51,778 bases of DNA from Flavobacterium columnare NBRC 100251 = ATCC 23463. Lineage in GTDB: Bacteria > Bacteroidota > Bacteroidia > Flavobacteriales > Flavobacteriaceae. The translations under genes and the position numbers were made by a program. The DNA lies in contig NZ_PCMX01000052.1 in assembly GCF_002530675.1 (NCBI RefSeq), forward strand, positions 1 through 51,778, written 5' to 3'. The notes beneath the pieces were generated by a model that was not told the DNA's origin, did no database searches, and saw nothing but the letters and a program-made list of their open reading frames with translations. Below, in pieces: positions 8,982 to 17,891 of the stretch; position 1 is the first letter of the stretch, and every line of letters starts with the position of its first letter.

Positions 8982-9905
8982 GGGAAAACGCAATTTTCCT
9001 TTGAAATTTTACCGCCATTAAAAGGACAAAACATTCAATGTATCTTTGATGGGATTGATCCGTTAATGGAATTTAATCCACCTTTTATTGATGTTACCTA
9101 TCATCGCGAAGAATATGAATATAAGGAGTTAGGCAATGGTTTGTTGCAAAAGAAAATTGTAAAAAAACGTCCAGGAACTGTAGGGATTTGTGCTGGCATA
9201 CAAAACAAATATAATGTTGATGCTATACCGCATATTTTATGTGGTGGTTTCACAAAAGAAGATACAGAAAATTTATTGATTGACCTTGATTTTTTAGGAA
9301 TTGATAATGTAGTAGCGTTACGTGGCGATGCCGTGAAAAGCGAAATTTATTTTAAACCAGAAAAGGACGGAAACGGATACGCATCAGAATTGGTGAAACA
9401 AATCAGTGATTTGAATAATGGAAAGTATCTGGATGCCGATTTACAAAATACAAATGCCACAGATTTTTGTATAGGAGTGGCGGGATATCCTGAAAAACAT
9501 ATAGAAGCTCCTAGTTTAGATAGTGATATTCATTTTTTAAAACAAAAAATTGCAAATGGAGCAGATTATATCATCACTCAGATGTTTTTTGATAATAAAA
9601 AGTTTTTTGATTTTGTGTCAAAATGTAGAAAAGCAGGAATCAATGTTCCTATCATTCCAGGACTGAAACCTATTGCTACAAAAAAACAATTGAATCTTAT
9701 CCCGCATCGTTTTAGTTTGGAATTACCTGATGATTTAATCATGGCGGTCGTGAAAGCAAAAGACAATGAAGCGGTTAAACAAATTGGTATTGAGTGGTGT
9801 ATTGCACAAAGTAAAGAGCTCGTAAAAGCTGGAATCCCAGTATTACATTATTATTCTATGGGTAAAGCTGAAAATATTAAGGCGATTGCTAAGGAGGTTT
9901 TTTAA
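8949..9905 (+). CDS. metF: 5,10-methylenetetrahydrofolate reductase
   Basis: This 318-residue flavoprotein makes 5-methyltetrahydrofolate, the methyl donor used by MetH just upstream. It starts MKVTEHIANASGKTQFSFEI and has the FEILPPLKG motif near the N-terminus, DVTYHREE, the ALRGDAV loop and QMFFDNKKFFDF, all typical of the (beta/alpha)8 MetF barrel. The ATG at 8949 is chosen because the family N-terminus begins there. A longer in-frame reading from 8898 only adds translated repeat DNA. It is probably co-transcribed with metH and so under the SAM-I riboswitch, although the 193-bp repeats now separate them by ~475 bp. A strong terminator follows. Confidence 0.95.
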   Translation: MKVTEHIANASGKTQFSFEILPPLKGQNIQCIFDGIDPLMEFNPPFIDVTYHREEYEYKELGNGLLQKKIVKKRPGTVGICAGIQNKYNVDAIPHILCGGFTKEDTENLLIDLDFLGIDNVVALRGDAVKSEIYFKPEKDGNGYASELVKQISDLNNGKYLDADLQNTNATDFCIGVAGYPEKHIEAPSLDSDIHFLKQKIANGADYIITQMFFDNKKFFDFVSKCRKAGINVPIIPGLKPIATKKQLNLIPHRFSLELPDDLIMAVVKAKDNEAVKQIGIEWCIAQSKELVKAGIPVLHYYSMGKAENIKAIAKEVF

Positions 9906-9922
9906 TTTTAAGTATAAAAAAT

Positions 9923-9964
9923 AAAGGAGAGATTATCTTTAGTATAGTTAATGATCTCTCCTTT
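9923..9964. terminator. Bidirectional terminator between metF and the convergent lipoprotein gene
   Basis: AAAGGAGAGAT (9923-9933) pairs perfectly with ATCTCTCCTTT (9954-9964) around a 20-nt loop, between two convergent genes. It lacks a long T-run but carries A/T tracts at its base. Confidence 0.7.
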
Positions 9965-9983
9965 GTAGTGCTAGTATGTATAA

Positions 9984-10844
9984 TTATTTTCTAAGAGTAA
10001 TCTGATAATTTACTCCATTAATTGTTAATGTGGCTTTATCATTACACTCTCCATTTCCAAAGTCTAGAGTAGCTGATGGTTTGTCTAATTTGGAATAAGA
10101 AATGATTCCCTTAACAATATGAGGGCAACTTAATTTTACAACTAAAGGAGAAGTAATGTTTGCAATTCTTACAGTTCCACTAGGGAAAACCGTTTCCCAG
10201 CCACCCGTAATTTGGTAAACATTGTCAGATAATTCTGGCGTGCCTTGACCTTCAACAATTTCCCTTGTTTTGACTCCTGTTATTTTTAAAATTTTACCAT
10301 TTTCTAAAGTAACTGTTAAGTTTAAGTCAATCTTAAAAATTAAGTGATCATTAGGATTCGCTGTTGAAACACCTCTCGTGATTGTAATGGTTCGAGTACC
10401 TTCTACTTTTATATCATTATGAGAAAAATTCTCAAAACTATAGGTAAGAGTGTGTGAAGTAGCTTTGGGTTGGTATGTGAATTTAATAATGATTTTACCT
10501 TTCAATAGGTTGTTATTAGGCATGGCACAACCTGTTGTTCCAAAATTAATAGTTTTTGTAATTATTTGCCCAGGAGTGTAAGGAGCTTGAGGGGATACGC
10601 TTATAACGGCACAAGTAGGTGTTTGTCTTTCTGTAGGCGCTGTTCTTGCTGCAAGATTAAGTTCTCCTAACTGCTCAAGTACAACACTTGAAAGGTCTTC
10701 AACCGCTGCGTCTGTTTTTACAGAAGCAGACATATCATCTTCAGTGATTTCAGGTGCGTATAGATTTTCATTTTCGTCTTTATTACAACTCATTAGTAGC
10801 ACAAAAGTGCTAAATAAAGCAACGATAAAATTTTTAGTTCTCAT
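9984..10844 (-). CDS. Hypothetical lipoprotein
   Basis: The 286-residue product starts MRTKNFIVALFSTFVLLMSC, a lipoprotein signal with the lipid Cys at residue 20, so it is probably anchored in the outer membrane or periplasm. The mature part has an acidic linker (NKDENENLY...EDDMS) and then a beta-rich region with many T/K/V-alternating strands. I recognise no catalytic motif or known domain. The ATG at 10844 is preferred to an in-frame TTG two codons upstream because it gives a compact signal peptide. It is a monocistron convergent with metF. Confidence 0.8.
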   Translation of the reverse strand: MRTKNFIVALFSTFVLLMSCNKDENENLYAPEITEDDMSASVKTDAAVEDLSSVVLEQLGELNLAARTAPTERQTPTCAVISVSPQAPYTPGQIITKTINFGTTGCAMPNNNLLKGKIIIKFTYQPKATSHTLTYSFENFSHNDIKVEGTRTITITRGVSTANPNDHLIFKIDLNLTVTLENGKILKITGVKTREIVEGQGTPELSDNVYQITGGWETVFPSGTVRIANITSPLVVKLSCPHIVKGIISYSKLDKPSATLDFGNGECNDKATLTINGVNYQITLRK

Positions 10845-10940
10845 AATCAAAAGGTTTTAGGTTTTACAGGTTAGACTAAAGTACTAAAAAAAGGTTTAAT
10901 TTTAGTCTGATAATTTTTTTTTTCATATACGAAATTGTTT

Positions 10941-10948
10941 TACCTTTG
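10941..10948 (+). promoter_or_regulatory. Putative -7 box for the polyprenyl synthase gene
   Basis: TACCTTTG matches TAnnTTTG and ends only 8 nt before the ATG at 10957, implying a very short or absent 5' leader. No clear -33 element is seen. Confidence 0.5.
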
Positions 10949-10956
10949 AAACCCTG

Positions 10957-11937
10957 ATGGATATTACTTCTCAAATAAAACAACCGATACTTCAGGAAAT
11001 GGAAATTTTTGAAAAAAAATTCTATTCCTCCATGTCTTCTAAGGTAGCGTTATTAAATAGAATTACCTATTATATTGTGAATAGAAAAGGAAAACAAATG
11101 CGTCCTATGTTTGTTTTTCTTACAGCCAAAATGATTTCAGGTGGAGCTGTTTTAGAAAGAACGTATCGAGGAGCATTAGTAATCGAATTAATTCATACAG
11201 CCACTTTAGTTCATGACGATGTGGTAGATGACAGTAATCGCCGTCGTGGTTTTTTTTCTATAAATGCACTATGGAAAAATAAAATAGCAGTTTTAGTGGG
11301 TGATTATTTATTGTCAAAGGGATTGTTGTTGTCCATAGATAATAGCGATTTTGACTTACTTAAAATCATTTCAGTTGCAGTTCGAGAAATGAGCGAAGGA
11401 GAATTACTTCAGATAGAAAAAGCTCGTCGTTTAGATATAACAGAGGAAATATATTATGAAATTATTAGGCAAAAAACAGCAACTCTAATTGCAGCCTGTT
11501 GTTCCTTAGCGGCGTGTTCCGTTAGACCTGATGACTCTGTACTAATAGAAAAAATGAGAAAATTTGGAGAGCTTATAGGAATGGCATTTCAAATAAAAGA
11601 TGATCTTTTTGATTATTCAGAAGAAGCTATAGGCAAACCAACAGGAATTGATATAAAAGAACAAAAAATGACACTTCCGCTCATTTATGTCCTTAATACC
11701 TGTAGTTCCAAAGAAAAAAAATGGTTAATTAATTCTATAAAAAACCATAACAAAGATAAAAAGCGCGTAAAAGAAGTTATAGCATTTGTAAAACAAAATA
11801 ACGGACTTCTATATGCTGAAAACAAAATGATTGAATTTCAACAGGAAGCATTAATGTTGCTTGCTGACTTCCCTGAATCAGATTATAAAAAAGCCTTGAT
11901 CTTAATGGTTAATTATGTAATTGAAAGAAAAAAATAA
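10957..11937 (+). CDS. trans-polyprenyl diphosphate synthase (octaprenyl-type)
   Basis: This 326-residue all-helical prenyltransferase extends allylic diphosphates with isopentenyl diphosphate, probably to make the side chain of menaquinone. It has GKQMRPM (IPP-binding), the first aspartate-rich motif HDDVVDD followed by NRRRG, and the second, IKDDLFDY. KPTGIDIKEQKMTLPLIY follows as usual. Chain length cannot be read from sequence with certainty. The gene has its own promoter-like box immediately upstream and is followed by the sigma-factor pseudogene. Confidence 0.9.
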   Translation: MDITSQIKQPILQEMEIFEKKFYSSMSSKVALLNRITYYIVNRKGKQMRPMFVFLTAKMISGGAVLERTYRGALVIELIHTATLVHDDVVDDSNRRRGFFSINALWKNKIAVLVGDYLLSKGLLLSIDNSDFDLLKIISVAVREMSEGELLQIEKARRLDITEEIYYEIIRQKTATLIAACCSLAACSVRPDDSVLIEKMRKFGELIGMAFQIKDDLFDYSEEAIGKPTGIDIKEQKMTLPLIYVLNTCSSKEKKWLINSIKNHNKDKKRVKEVIAFVKQNNGLLYAENKMIEFQQEALMLLADFPESDYKKALILMVNYVIERKK

Positions 11938-12067
11938 TTTTTTAAAATACAATGCAACCTTTTTCAATTCTTTGTCGTCTTTATAAGAAGATGACAATGG
12001 AATCGTTTGTGCTTATAGACCAATCAAAGGAGTAAAAGTAATCAGTTTTACATCAAGACGAAAAACA

Positions 12068-12410
12068 ATGACAGAAAAAGCTTCGCAATAAGACAGACAG
12101 GCGCAGCATCAAATCTATTCAAAATTTGCACCAAAAATGTTAGGTATGTGTCGTCAATATGTCAAAGATTTACAAAAAGAAGAAGACCTAATGATTACAG
12201 CTTTTATGAAAGTTTTACAAACCTTGAACGTTTTGAACACAAAGGAGGAAGTTTTGAAGGGTGGATAAGAAGAATTATGATTAATGAGTGCGTTTTCTTT
12301 CTTAGAGTTAAAAAGAAGTTTCCTTTCTACAAGATGAAGCTATAGCAGAAGATATATACAATGATATTGAAAATAAATTATCCGTGGAGGCTATCCAGTT
12401 TTTAGATATC
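12068..12410 (+). pseudogene. ECF-type RNA polymerase sigma factor pseudogene
   Basis: Fragments in different frames reconstruct region 2 of a sigma-70 ECF factor. One frame reads KFAPKMLGMCRQYVKDLQ and EEDLMITAFMKVLQ. After a frame change near 12215 another reads LERFEHKGGSFEGWIRRIMI. A stop follows MTEKASQ near the start, and the DNA-binding region 4 is missing: after FLDIL (~12410) the expected continuation is lost. The gene is non-functional. The next remnant is an outer-membrane barrel gene, and such pairs occur together in flavobacteria. Confidence 0.8.
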
Positions 12411-12552
12411 TTACAAAAAAGAAAAGAGAGAATTACATTGGAAGAAAGAATAGATAGTATAGGTTGTTCTGATAAGAGACATACTACTTAATTTGTATTT
12501 GCTGTCGGTATAAATAATTTAAGTACTAATAATTCAATAAATAAATCCGATT

Positions 12553-13108
12553 TCAGATATTAGGAATCTCATTTTTATGAGTGGGGATTTTCTATAAATT
12601 CTCGTATTTCAAAGATCAATAATTTACTACATTTTAAGCATGGTTTCTCCGTTCAGTATAATAATTTAAGACCAACTAACAATCGTTTTTTTGTAGAAGA
12701 AGGAGACCAAACTACTCTTAAAACGTTTTCTAACCCCATAAATGACTCAATATTTAAAGTCGTTAATTTAGTTTTCCCCCTGTATTTAGAACTGGATTTC
12801 TCGAAATCATCTATAATAAATGAAAAAAATGTTTTCACACACATGAAAGTTTTCGTTTTGGAGTAGGAGGTTTTTTAGAATTTAATTTAAAATCAAAACA
12901 ATACATAGAATATAAAGAAAACAATCATAACTATGCTCTAGAAGAGAAAGCTAGTTTTAATGTAAATAAATTTGTTTATGGTTTAGGAACTTATATCGGT
13001 TATAAAGAAATTAGTTTATACCTAAAATACGATTTAAATCCTATATTTAAGTATAATTGGGTTGATCAAAAAAAAACATCTTTAGGGATTATATTTGATT
13101 TAAATTAA
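12553..13108 (+). pseudogene. Outer-membrane beta-barrel protein pseudogene
   Basis: The reading FYEWGFSINSRISKINNLL and the following strands, then (in another frame) FRFGVGGFLEFNLKSKQ and YGLGTYIGYKEISLYLKYDLNP ending IIFDLN, form alternating aromatic beta-strands typical of a Bacteroidetes outer-membrane barrel. The frame breaks near 12840 within an ACACAC run, probably a dinucleotide slip. A stop also lies near 12565, and no N-terminal signal peptide is found, so the 5' part is missing. The terminal TAA is at 13106-13108. The function of the original protein is unknown. Confidence 0.65.
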
Positions 13109-13253
13109 TTTTATTTGGCATAATTATTGAGAATCTTTCATTGATAAAACATTTTAAATTATTTTTTAACAATTTTTTGTTAATAGAATGGTTGCTTATT
13201 AATAAACTAAAAAGTAGTTTTGTCACTATTTTTTACAAATCAAACCCCAAACA

Positions 13254-14492
13254 ATGAGAAAAAAGTTATTAAGTTTACTGTTATTAGTTTTTGCTTCTGG
13301 ACAGGCGCAAAATGTGCAAGGGATTTATGGTGATTTCAATTGGTTTAATAATTGGACTAATTTTAAACCTAAGACGCAAGATTACGCAGCACCTAACAGA
13401 ATATTAAACGGAGAAATCGGAGAAAATACAACCCTTAAAAAAGGAACTTACCTAATAATGGGATCTGTATACGTTGTTAATGGAGCTACTCTTACCTTGG
13501 AGCCAGGGGTTGTTATGCGTGGCGATTCTGAGTCTAATGGGACCTTAATTATAACTAAAGGATCTAAAATAAAAGCAGAAGGTACAGAAACAGATCCTAT
13601 TATTTTTACATCAAATAAAGGGACTTCGGATAGAAAATCAGGCGATTGGGGAGGTATTATCATCTATGGTGATGCACCCGTTAATCGTTATGGAGGAATA
13701 GTATCCTCTATTTATGATCCCAATCCTAAATACAACCTTTTTGGAGGGAATAATGAAAATAGTGACTCAGGTGTTTTAAAATATGTACGTATAGAGTTTG
13801 CAGGAAAAAAACTAAATGAAAAAACCATGTTAAATGGTTTAACTTTAGGAGCTGTAGGAAAAAAAACTAAAATAGAATACGTACAAATTAGTATGGCTAA
13901 AGACGATGGATTAGAAGTCGTTGGGGGTGTTTTTGATATGAATAATATTATTTCATTTCAAAATGCTGATGATGATTTTGACTTTTCTATGGGAGCTGTT
14001 TGTACAATGAGTAATTCAATAGCCATACGAAATCCTTATATTTCAGATAATACTCGTTCAAGAGTTATGGAAATAGATACTTATGATAAACTAGAAAATT
14101 TTGATCCCACTCGTAAAAAAACAGTAGTTAAACTGAATAATGTAACGATGGTTAGTAATGAAGATAATGCCATGGGGTTAGTAAAAGAAGCTATTTCCGT
14201 AAAAACAGATTCATTTGTTGAAATTAATAAATGTGTAATTTCGGGTTTCGCTAGTGTAATTGCTATGGATGATAAATATTTGGAAAAAGAAAATTACAAA
14301 CAAGTAAAAGTAGTTAATTCCGTTATAAATAATTGTACAGAAGTTATTACAAATGAAAATTTGGTAAAAGCAGAAACACAATCAGATTGGTTTACACAAA
14401 AAGACAAGGTAAATAGTATTACTAAAATTAGTAATATCAATATGTTTAAAAGTAATGATGTGCGAAAAAAACCAGATTTTAGATTAAAGTAA
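13254..14492 (+). CDS. Secreted beta-helix-like protein
   Basis: A 412-residue protein with a signal peptide (MRKKLLSLLLLVFASGQAQ, cleavage after AQA or QAQ), hence periplasmic or surface-located. The body has repeated short beta-strand turns such as LTLEPGVVMRGD, GDWGGIIIYGDAPV, GVLKYVRIEFAG and KIEYVQISMAKDDGLEVVGG, typical of right-handed parallel beta-helix proteins widespread in Bacteroidetes. The DDGLEVVGG...NADDDFDFSMG region is acidic and could bind metal. No type IX sorting tail is visible. The substrate is unknown. It stands alone, with a strong terminator directly at its stop codon. Confidence 0.8.
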   Translation: MRKKLLSLLLLVFASGQAQNVQGIYGDFNWFNNWTNFKPKTQDYAAPNRILNGEIGENTTLKKGTYLIMGSVYVVNGATLTLEPGVVMRGDSESNGTLIITKGSKIKAEGTETDPIIFTSNKGTSDRKSGDWGGIIIYGDAPVNRYGGIVSSIYDPNPKYNLFGGNNENSDSGVLKYVRIEFAGKKLNEKTMLNGLTLGAVGKKTKIEYVQISMAKDDGLEVVGGVFDMNNIISFQNADDDFDFSMGAVCTMSNSIAIRNPYISDNTRSRVMEIDTYDKLENFDPTRKKTVVKLNNVTMVSNEDNAMGLVKEAISVKTDSFVEINKCVISGFASVIAMDDKYLEKENYKQVKVVNSVINNCTEVITNENLVKAETQSDWFTQKDKVNSITKISNINMFKSNDVRKKPDFRLK

Positions 14493-14494
14493 AA

Positions 14495-14525
14495 AAAGGT
14501 GCCCTTTTTTGGGCACCTTTTTTTT
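14495..14525 (+). terminator. Rho-independent terminator
   Basis: AAAGGTGCCC (14495-14504) pairs perfectly with GGGCACCTTT (14511-14520) around a T6 loop. It is flanked by A- and T-runs and starts two bases after the beta-helix gene stop. It could work on both strands. Confidence 0.95.
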
Positions 14526-14627
14526 GCTAATATATTCAGGTATCATTAGAGATAACTTTTATATAAGCGATTCCTTTTTTGTATAGATTCGTTTTATTAT
14601 CTACTAAGACGATCTTTTTTAAAATTG

Positions 14628-14635
14628 TATATTTG
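14628..14635 (+). promoter_or_regulatory. Putative -7 box for dnaG
   Basis: TATATTTG matches TAnnTTTG and lies 22 nt before the dnaG ATG. No convincing -33 element is visible. Confidence 0.45.
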
Positions 14636-14657
14636 AACCTTTTTTAAAACATTAATC

Positions 14658-16637
14658 GTGATTTCCAAAAATACAATAGAAACTGTTTTTGAAACCGCTA
14701 GAGTAGAAGAGGTTATAGGGGACTTTGTGCAACTAAAAAGAGCAGGTACCAATTTAAAAGGGTTAAGTCCTTTTTCCGATGAAAAATCACCGTCTTTTAT
14801 GGTGTCTCCAGTAAAACAAATTTGGAAGGATTTTAGCTCAGGAAAAGGAGGGAACGCTGTCACCTTTTTAATGGAGCATGAACATTTTTCTTACCCAGAA
14901 GCCATTAGGTATTTAGCAAAAAAATACAATATAGAAATCGAGGAAACAGAGCAATCTACTGAAGAAGTAGCGGTAGCAAATGAAAAAGAAAGTATGTATC
15001 TCGTGTCTGAATTTGCTCAAAAATTTTTTCAAGACAAGATGCTTCATACTAATGAAGGGCAAGCTATAGGTCTTTCTTATTTTAAAGAACGAGGATTTAC
15101 TTTAGACACTATTAAAAAGTTTGGTTTAGGGTTTTCACCAGAAGGATGGGATGTTTTTACCAAAGAAGCCTTAGAAAAAGGCTATAAATTGGAATTTTTA
15201 GAAAAAACAGGGTTGACAATAACGAAAGAAGATGGCAGACATTTTGATCGTTTTAAAGGACGTGTTATGTTTCCTATTCAAAGTATGTCTGGACGTGTTT
15301 TAGGTTTTGGTGGACGTATTTTAATCAACGATAAAAAAGTAGCTAAATATGTCAACTCCCCAGAAAGTGAAATTTATCATAAGTCCAAAGTATTATACGG
15401 TATTTATTATGCTAAGCAAGCTATAGCTAAGCAAGATAATTGTTTTTTATGTGAAGGTTATACTGATGTAATTCAAATGCATCAAGCAGGTATAGAAAAT
15501 GTAGTAGCCTCATCTGGTACCGCTCTAACTCCAGATCAAATTCGATTGATTAACCGTTTGACCAAAAATGTCACCGTTCTTTTTGATGGCGATGCGGCAG
15601 GATTAAGAGCCTCTATTCGAGGAATTGATTTAATACTAGAGGAAGGTATGAATGTAAAAGTATGTACTTTTCCAGACGGAGATGATCCCGATAGTTTTGC
15701 AAGAAAAACACCTCATGATGATTTATTGCGTTATCTAGATGAGAATGCAATGGATTTTATTCAGTTTAAAGCTTCTCTTCTTATGAAAGAAGCTAAAAAT
15801 GATCCTATTAAAAAAGCAGATCTAATTCGTGATATGGTTATTAGTATTGCTAAAATACCCGATCGAATTAAAAGAGAAGTATACATAAAAGAATGCTCAC
15901 GGATTATGGATATTTCAGAAGAGGTTTTGTTTAATACATTAGCACAATTAGTTCAAAAAGATATTACGGAATCAAATAAAAAATTAAAGCAAGAGCAAAA
16001 AGCATTTACCGTTGTTAAAAATGAAGATCAATCTGCTAAATCCAAAATAGATGTTCAATATCAGTTAGAACGTAAGATTATAGAAATTCTTTTACTCTAT
16101 GGCAATGCAGAAGAAGAATTTACGGATTATCTCTATAAAGCTACTCCTGAAGGCGAATTAAAAGAAATAAAGGAACTTAATATGTATAAAGTATATCAAC
16201 GAATTTATTTAAGCCTTCAAGAAGATGAAGTAGAGTTGGCAAACCCTTTATTTAGAGCAATCTACAATGAAGTAATGAATTATTATCATCAAAATGAAAA
16301 ATTTGAAATTGAACATTTTTTGATGCAACTAACGCCTGAATTAGCGCAAGAAGTAACTTCTATTTTAATGGAAGACGAAAAAATGAACTTGCATAATTGG
16401 GAGGTTAAGTTGATTTATGTGAAATTAAAAGATCAAACAATTGGACAATATGTAACCGAAACAATTTTGAGTTTGCGATGGTTTTTAGTAAATAAAATTA
16501 TAGAAGAAGTAAAAGGACAATTATCGCCTGATCCACAAGCTGATAATTCTGAAATTTTATATATGGTAATGGATTATTCAAAGTTAGTAGGTAACTTTTC
16601 TAGTAAATTAGGACGTGTTATGTCCCGTTATTCGTAG
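14658..16637 (+). CDS. dnaG: DNA primase
   Basis: The 659-residue primase makes RNA primers at the replication fork. The N-terminal zinc-binding domain fold is recognisable (LKGLSPFSDEKSPSF, then WKDFSSGKGG), but the usual Cys/His ligands are Ser, Ser, Asp and Ser, so zinc binding is not expected. The TOPRIM core follows with CEGYTDV and VLFDGDAAGLRA, carrying the catalytic Glu and Asp residues. A long helical C-terminal helicase-interacting region follows. Length and layout are normal. I believe the ligand loss is common in flavobacterial DnaG but cannot verify it here. Single gene with its own promoter box. Confidence 0.95.
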   Translation: MISKNTIETVFETARVEEVIGDFVQLKRAGTNLKGLSPFSDEKSPSFMVSPVKQIWKDFSSGKGGNAVTFLMEHEHFSYPEAIRYLAKKYNIEIEETEQSTEEVAVANEKESMYLVSEFAQKFFQDKMLHTNEGQAIGLSYFKERGFTLDTIKKFGLGFSPEGWDVFTKEALEKGYKLEFLEKTGLTITKEDGRHFDRFKGRVMFPIQSMSGRVLGFGGRILINDKKVAKYVNSPESEIYHKSKVLYGIYYAKQAIAKQDNCFLCEGYTDVIQMHQAGIENVVASSGTALTPDQIRLINRLTKNVTVLFDGDAAGLRASIRGIDLILEEGMNVKVCTFPDGDDPDSFARKTPHDDLLRYLDENAMDFIQFKASLLMKEAKNDPIKKADLIRDMVISIAKIPDRIKREVYIKECSRIMDISEEVLFNTLAQLVQKDITESNKKLKQEQKAFTVVKNEDQSAKSKIDVQYQLERKIIEILLLYGNAEEEFTDYLYKATPEGELKEIKELNMYKVYQRIYLSLQEDEVELANPLFRAIYNEVMNYYHQNEKFEIEHFLMQLTPELAQEVTSILMEDEKMNLHNWEVKLIYVKLKDQTIGQYVTETILSLRWFLVNKIIEEVKGQLSPDPQADNSEILYMVMDYSKLVGNFSSKLGRVMSRYS

Positions 16638-16649
16638 TGAAAAATATAA

Positions 16650-16831
16650 GGGAATGTCCGAAAAGTAAAAAGTCATTATAAGTTTTATTGCTCAAATGCT
16701 AGTAGGGATTTCTTAGTCAATAATGCTAAATGATTTGCTTTTCCTATCTAAAAGGTATCATTTTAAGGTTAACTAGACGAGGTAATAGCATAAATTAAAT
16801 GACGTTTTTATGAACTTTTCGAACATTTTCC
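16650..16831. repeat. MITE-like element with imperfect terminal inverted repeats
   Basis: The left arm at 16650-16676 (GGGAATGTCCGAAAAGT...AAAGTCAT) is the imperfect reverse complement of the right arm at 16799-16831 (ATGACGTTTTTATGAACTTTTCGAACATTTTCC). The arms enclose ~120 bp with no reading frame. Size and ends suggest a miniature inverted-repeat element or a degraded IS remnant between dnaG and a convergent gene. No target duplication was identified. Confidence 0.5.
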
Positions 16832-16851
16832 TCTTTGGGGAATTTTAAAAA

Positions 16852-17793
16852 TTATAACTTAATTATATAGATAGCTCCTTCTCCCATCGCTGGTATAAGC
16901 AGATAATTGTTATAGCTGCTAATGTCCGCAGGACCATTAAGATACTTTTTCCCTATTTTACTAGCAAGATCTACTTCTTCACTTTTTTGAGTTGTTGGAT
17001 TGTATTTAAATAGGAATCCTGTTTCATTGGATCCATTGTAATCTTTACCCCAATCGGATAAATATATGTCATTGTTAATAATGGCTATACCATCTAGACC
17101 TCCTAAAGCATTTGGACTATTCACTGCATCGGTATTGATTTTAGAGCTTAAGTCTAATTTTTTCAATGACAATCCATTTGTAAAAGCGCAATTCCATAAC
17201 GTATTGTCTTTTAAAAATAAGCCATTGGCAAAATTATTTTCACCTATTTTTTCTTTGGTTTTTTCTTTTAGGTTAATTTTATAAATACCGCCATTATTGG
17301 TGATACTTGCGTACAAAGTACTGTTGTCATTTCCTTTGACAAGATCGTTTAGTCCTGTGCCTCCTTTTACTGTTAGATCAATTCCTAGGTCACTAAAAGA
17401 AATTCGATCTATGAGTTCTCCTGTGTTAATATCTATCCCTTTTAATTCATCTATATCGTTTACCCACAATGTATTGCCTATAAGAACACTACCTTTAGGG
17501 GCGTTTAAACTGGTTTTGCTGATGTTTTTCGAGATTAGTTTGCCGTTGATGTCTACTTTGGTAATCATACCGTCTCCGTCCTTTACGTGAGGAGCTAATT
17601 GTGCTCCAATATCTGAAATATAAAAATATTCTTTACCATCAAAAAGAATGCTTTCAGGATGACTGAATTCTACGGCTAATTTTCCTGTTGGAAATGTGAT
17701 TTCGAGGTTAGGGGTTGGAGTATTGTTTTCTTTTGAACATCCTATTAATAAGGTACTTCCTATAAGAGAGGAAAGTAAAAAACTCTTTTTCAT
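16852..17793 (-). CDS. Lipoprotein with SMP-30/NHL-like beta-propeller repeats
   Basis: A 313-residue protein starting MKKSFLLSSLIGSTLLIGC, with the lipid-modified Cys at residue 19. The mature part holds blade-like repeats: FSHPESILFDGKEYFYISD, KGSVLIGNTLWVND, GTGLNDLVKG, ANGLFLKDNTLW, GLDGIAIINNDIYLSD and GPADISSYNNYLLIP. These resemble gluconolactonase/SMP-30 or NHL propellers. An enzymatic role is possible but no complete metal site is evident, and a binding role is equally likely. It has its own -7 box and is convergent with dnaG. Confidence 0.75.
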   Translation of the reverse strand: MKKSFLLSSLIGSTLLIGCSKENNTPTPNLEITFPTGKLAVEFSHPESILFDGKEYFYISDIGAQLAPHVKDGDGMITKVDINGKLISKNISKTSLNAPKGSVLIGNTLWVNDIDELKGIDINTGELIDRISFSDLGIDLTVKGGTGLNDLVKGNDNSTLYASITNNGGIYKINLKEKTKEKIGENNFANGLFLKDNTLWNCAFTNGLSLKKLDLSSKINTDAVNSPNALGGLDGIAIINNDIYLSDWGKDYNGSNETGFLFKYNPTTQKSEEVDLASKIGKKYLNGPADISSYNNYLLIPAMGEGAIYIIKL

Positions 17794-17815
17794 AATTATC
17801 TTTTTTTTGTTAAGG

Positions 17816-17823
17816 CAAATTTA
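17816..17823 (-). promoter_or_regulatory. Putative -7 box for the propeller lipoprotein
   Basis: On the minus strand the sequence is TAAATTTG (TAnnTTTG), 22 nt upstream of the ATG at 17793. Confidence 0.45.
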
Positions 17824-17891
17824 TGAATAAGAGTTTTCTTGAGTTTTTTGTGATCGTTCAAAAAGTTATTCTAAAAGTTCAAATTTTAGAA

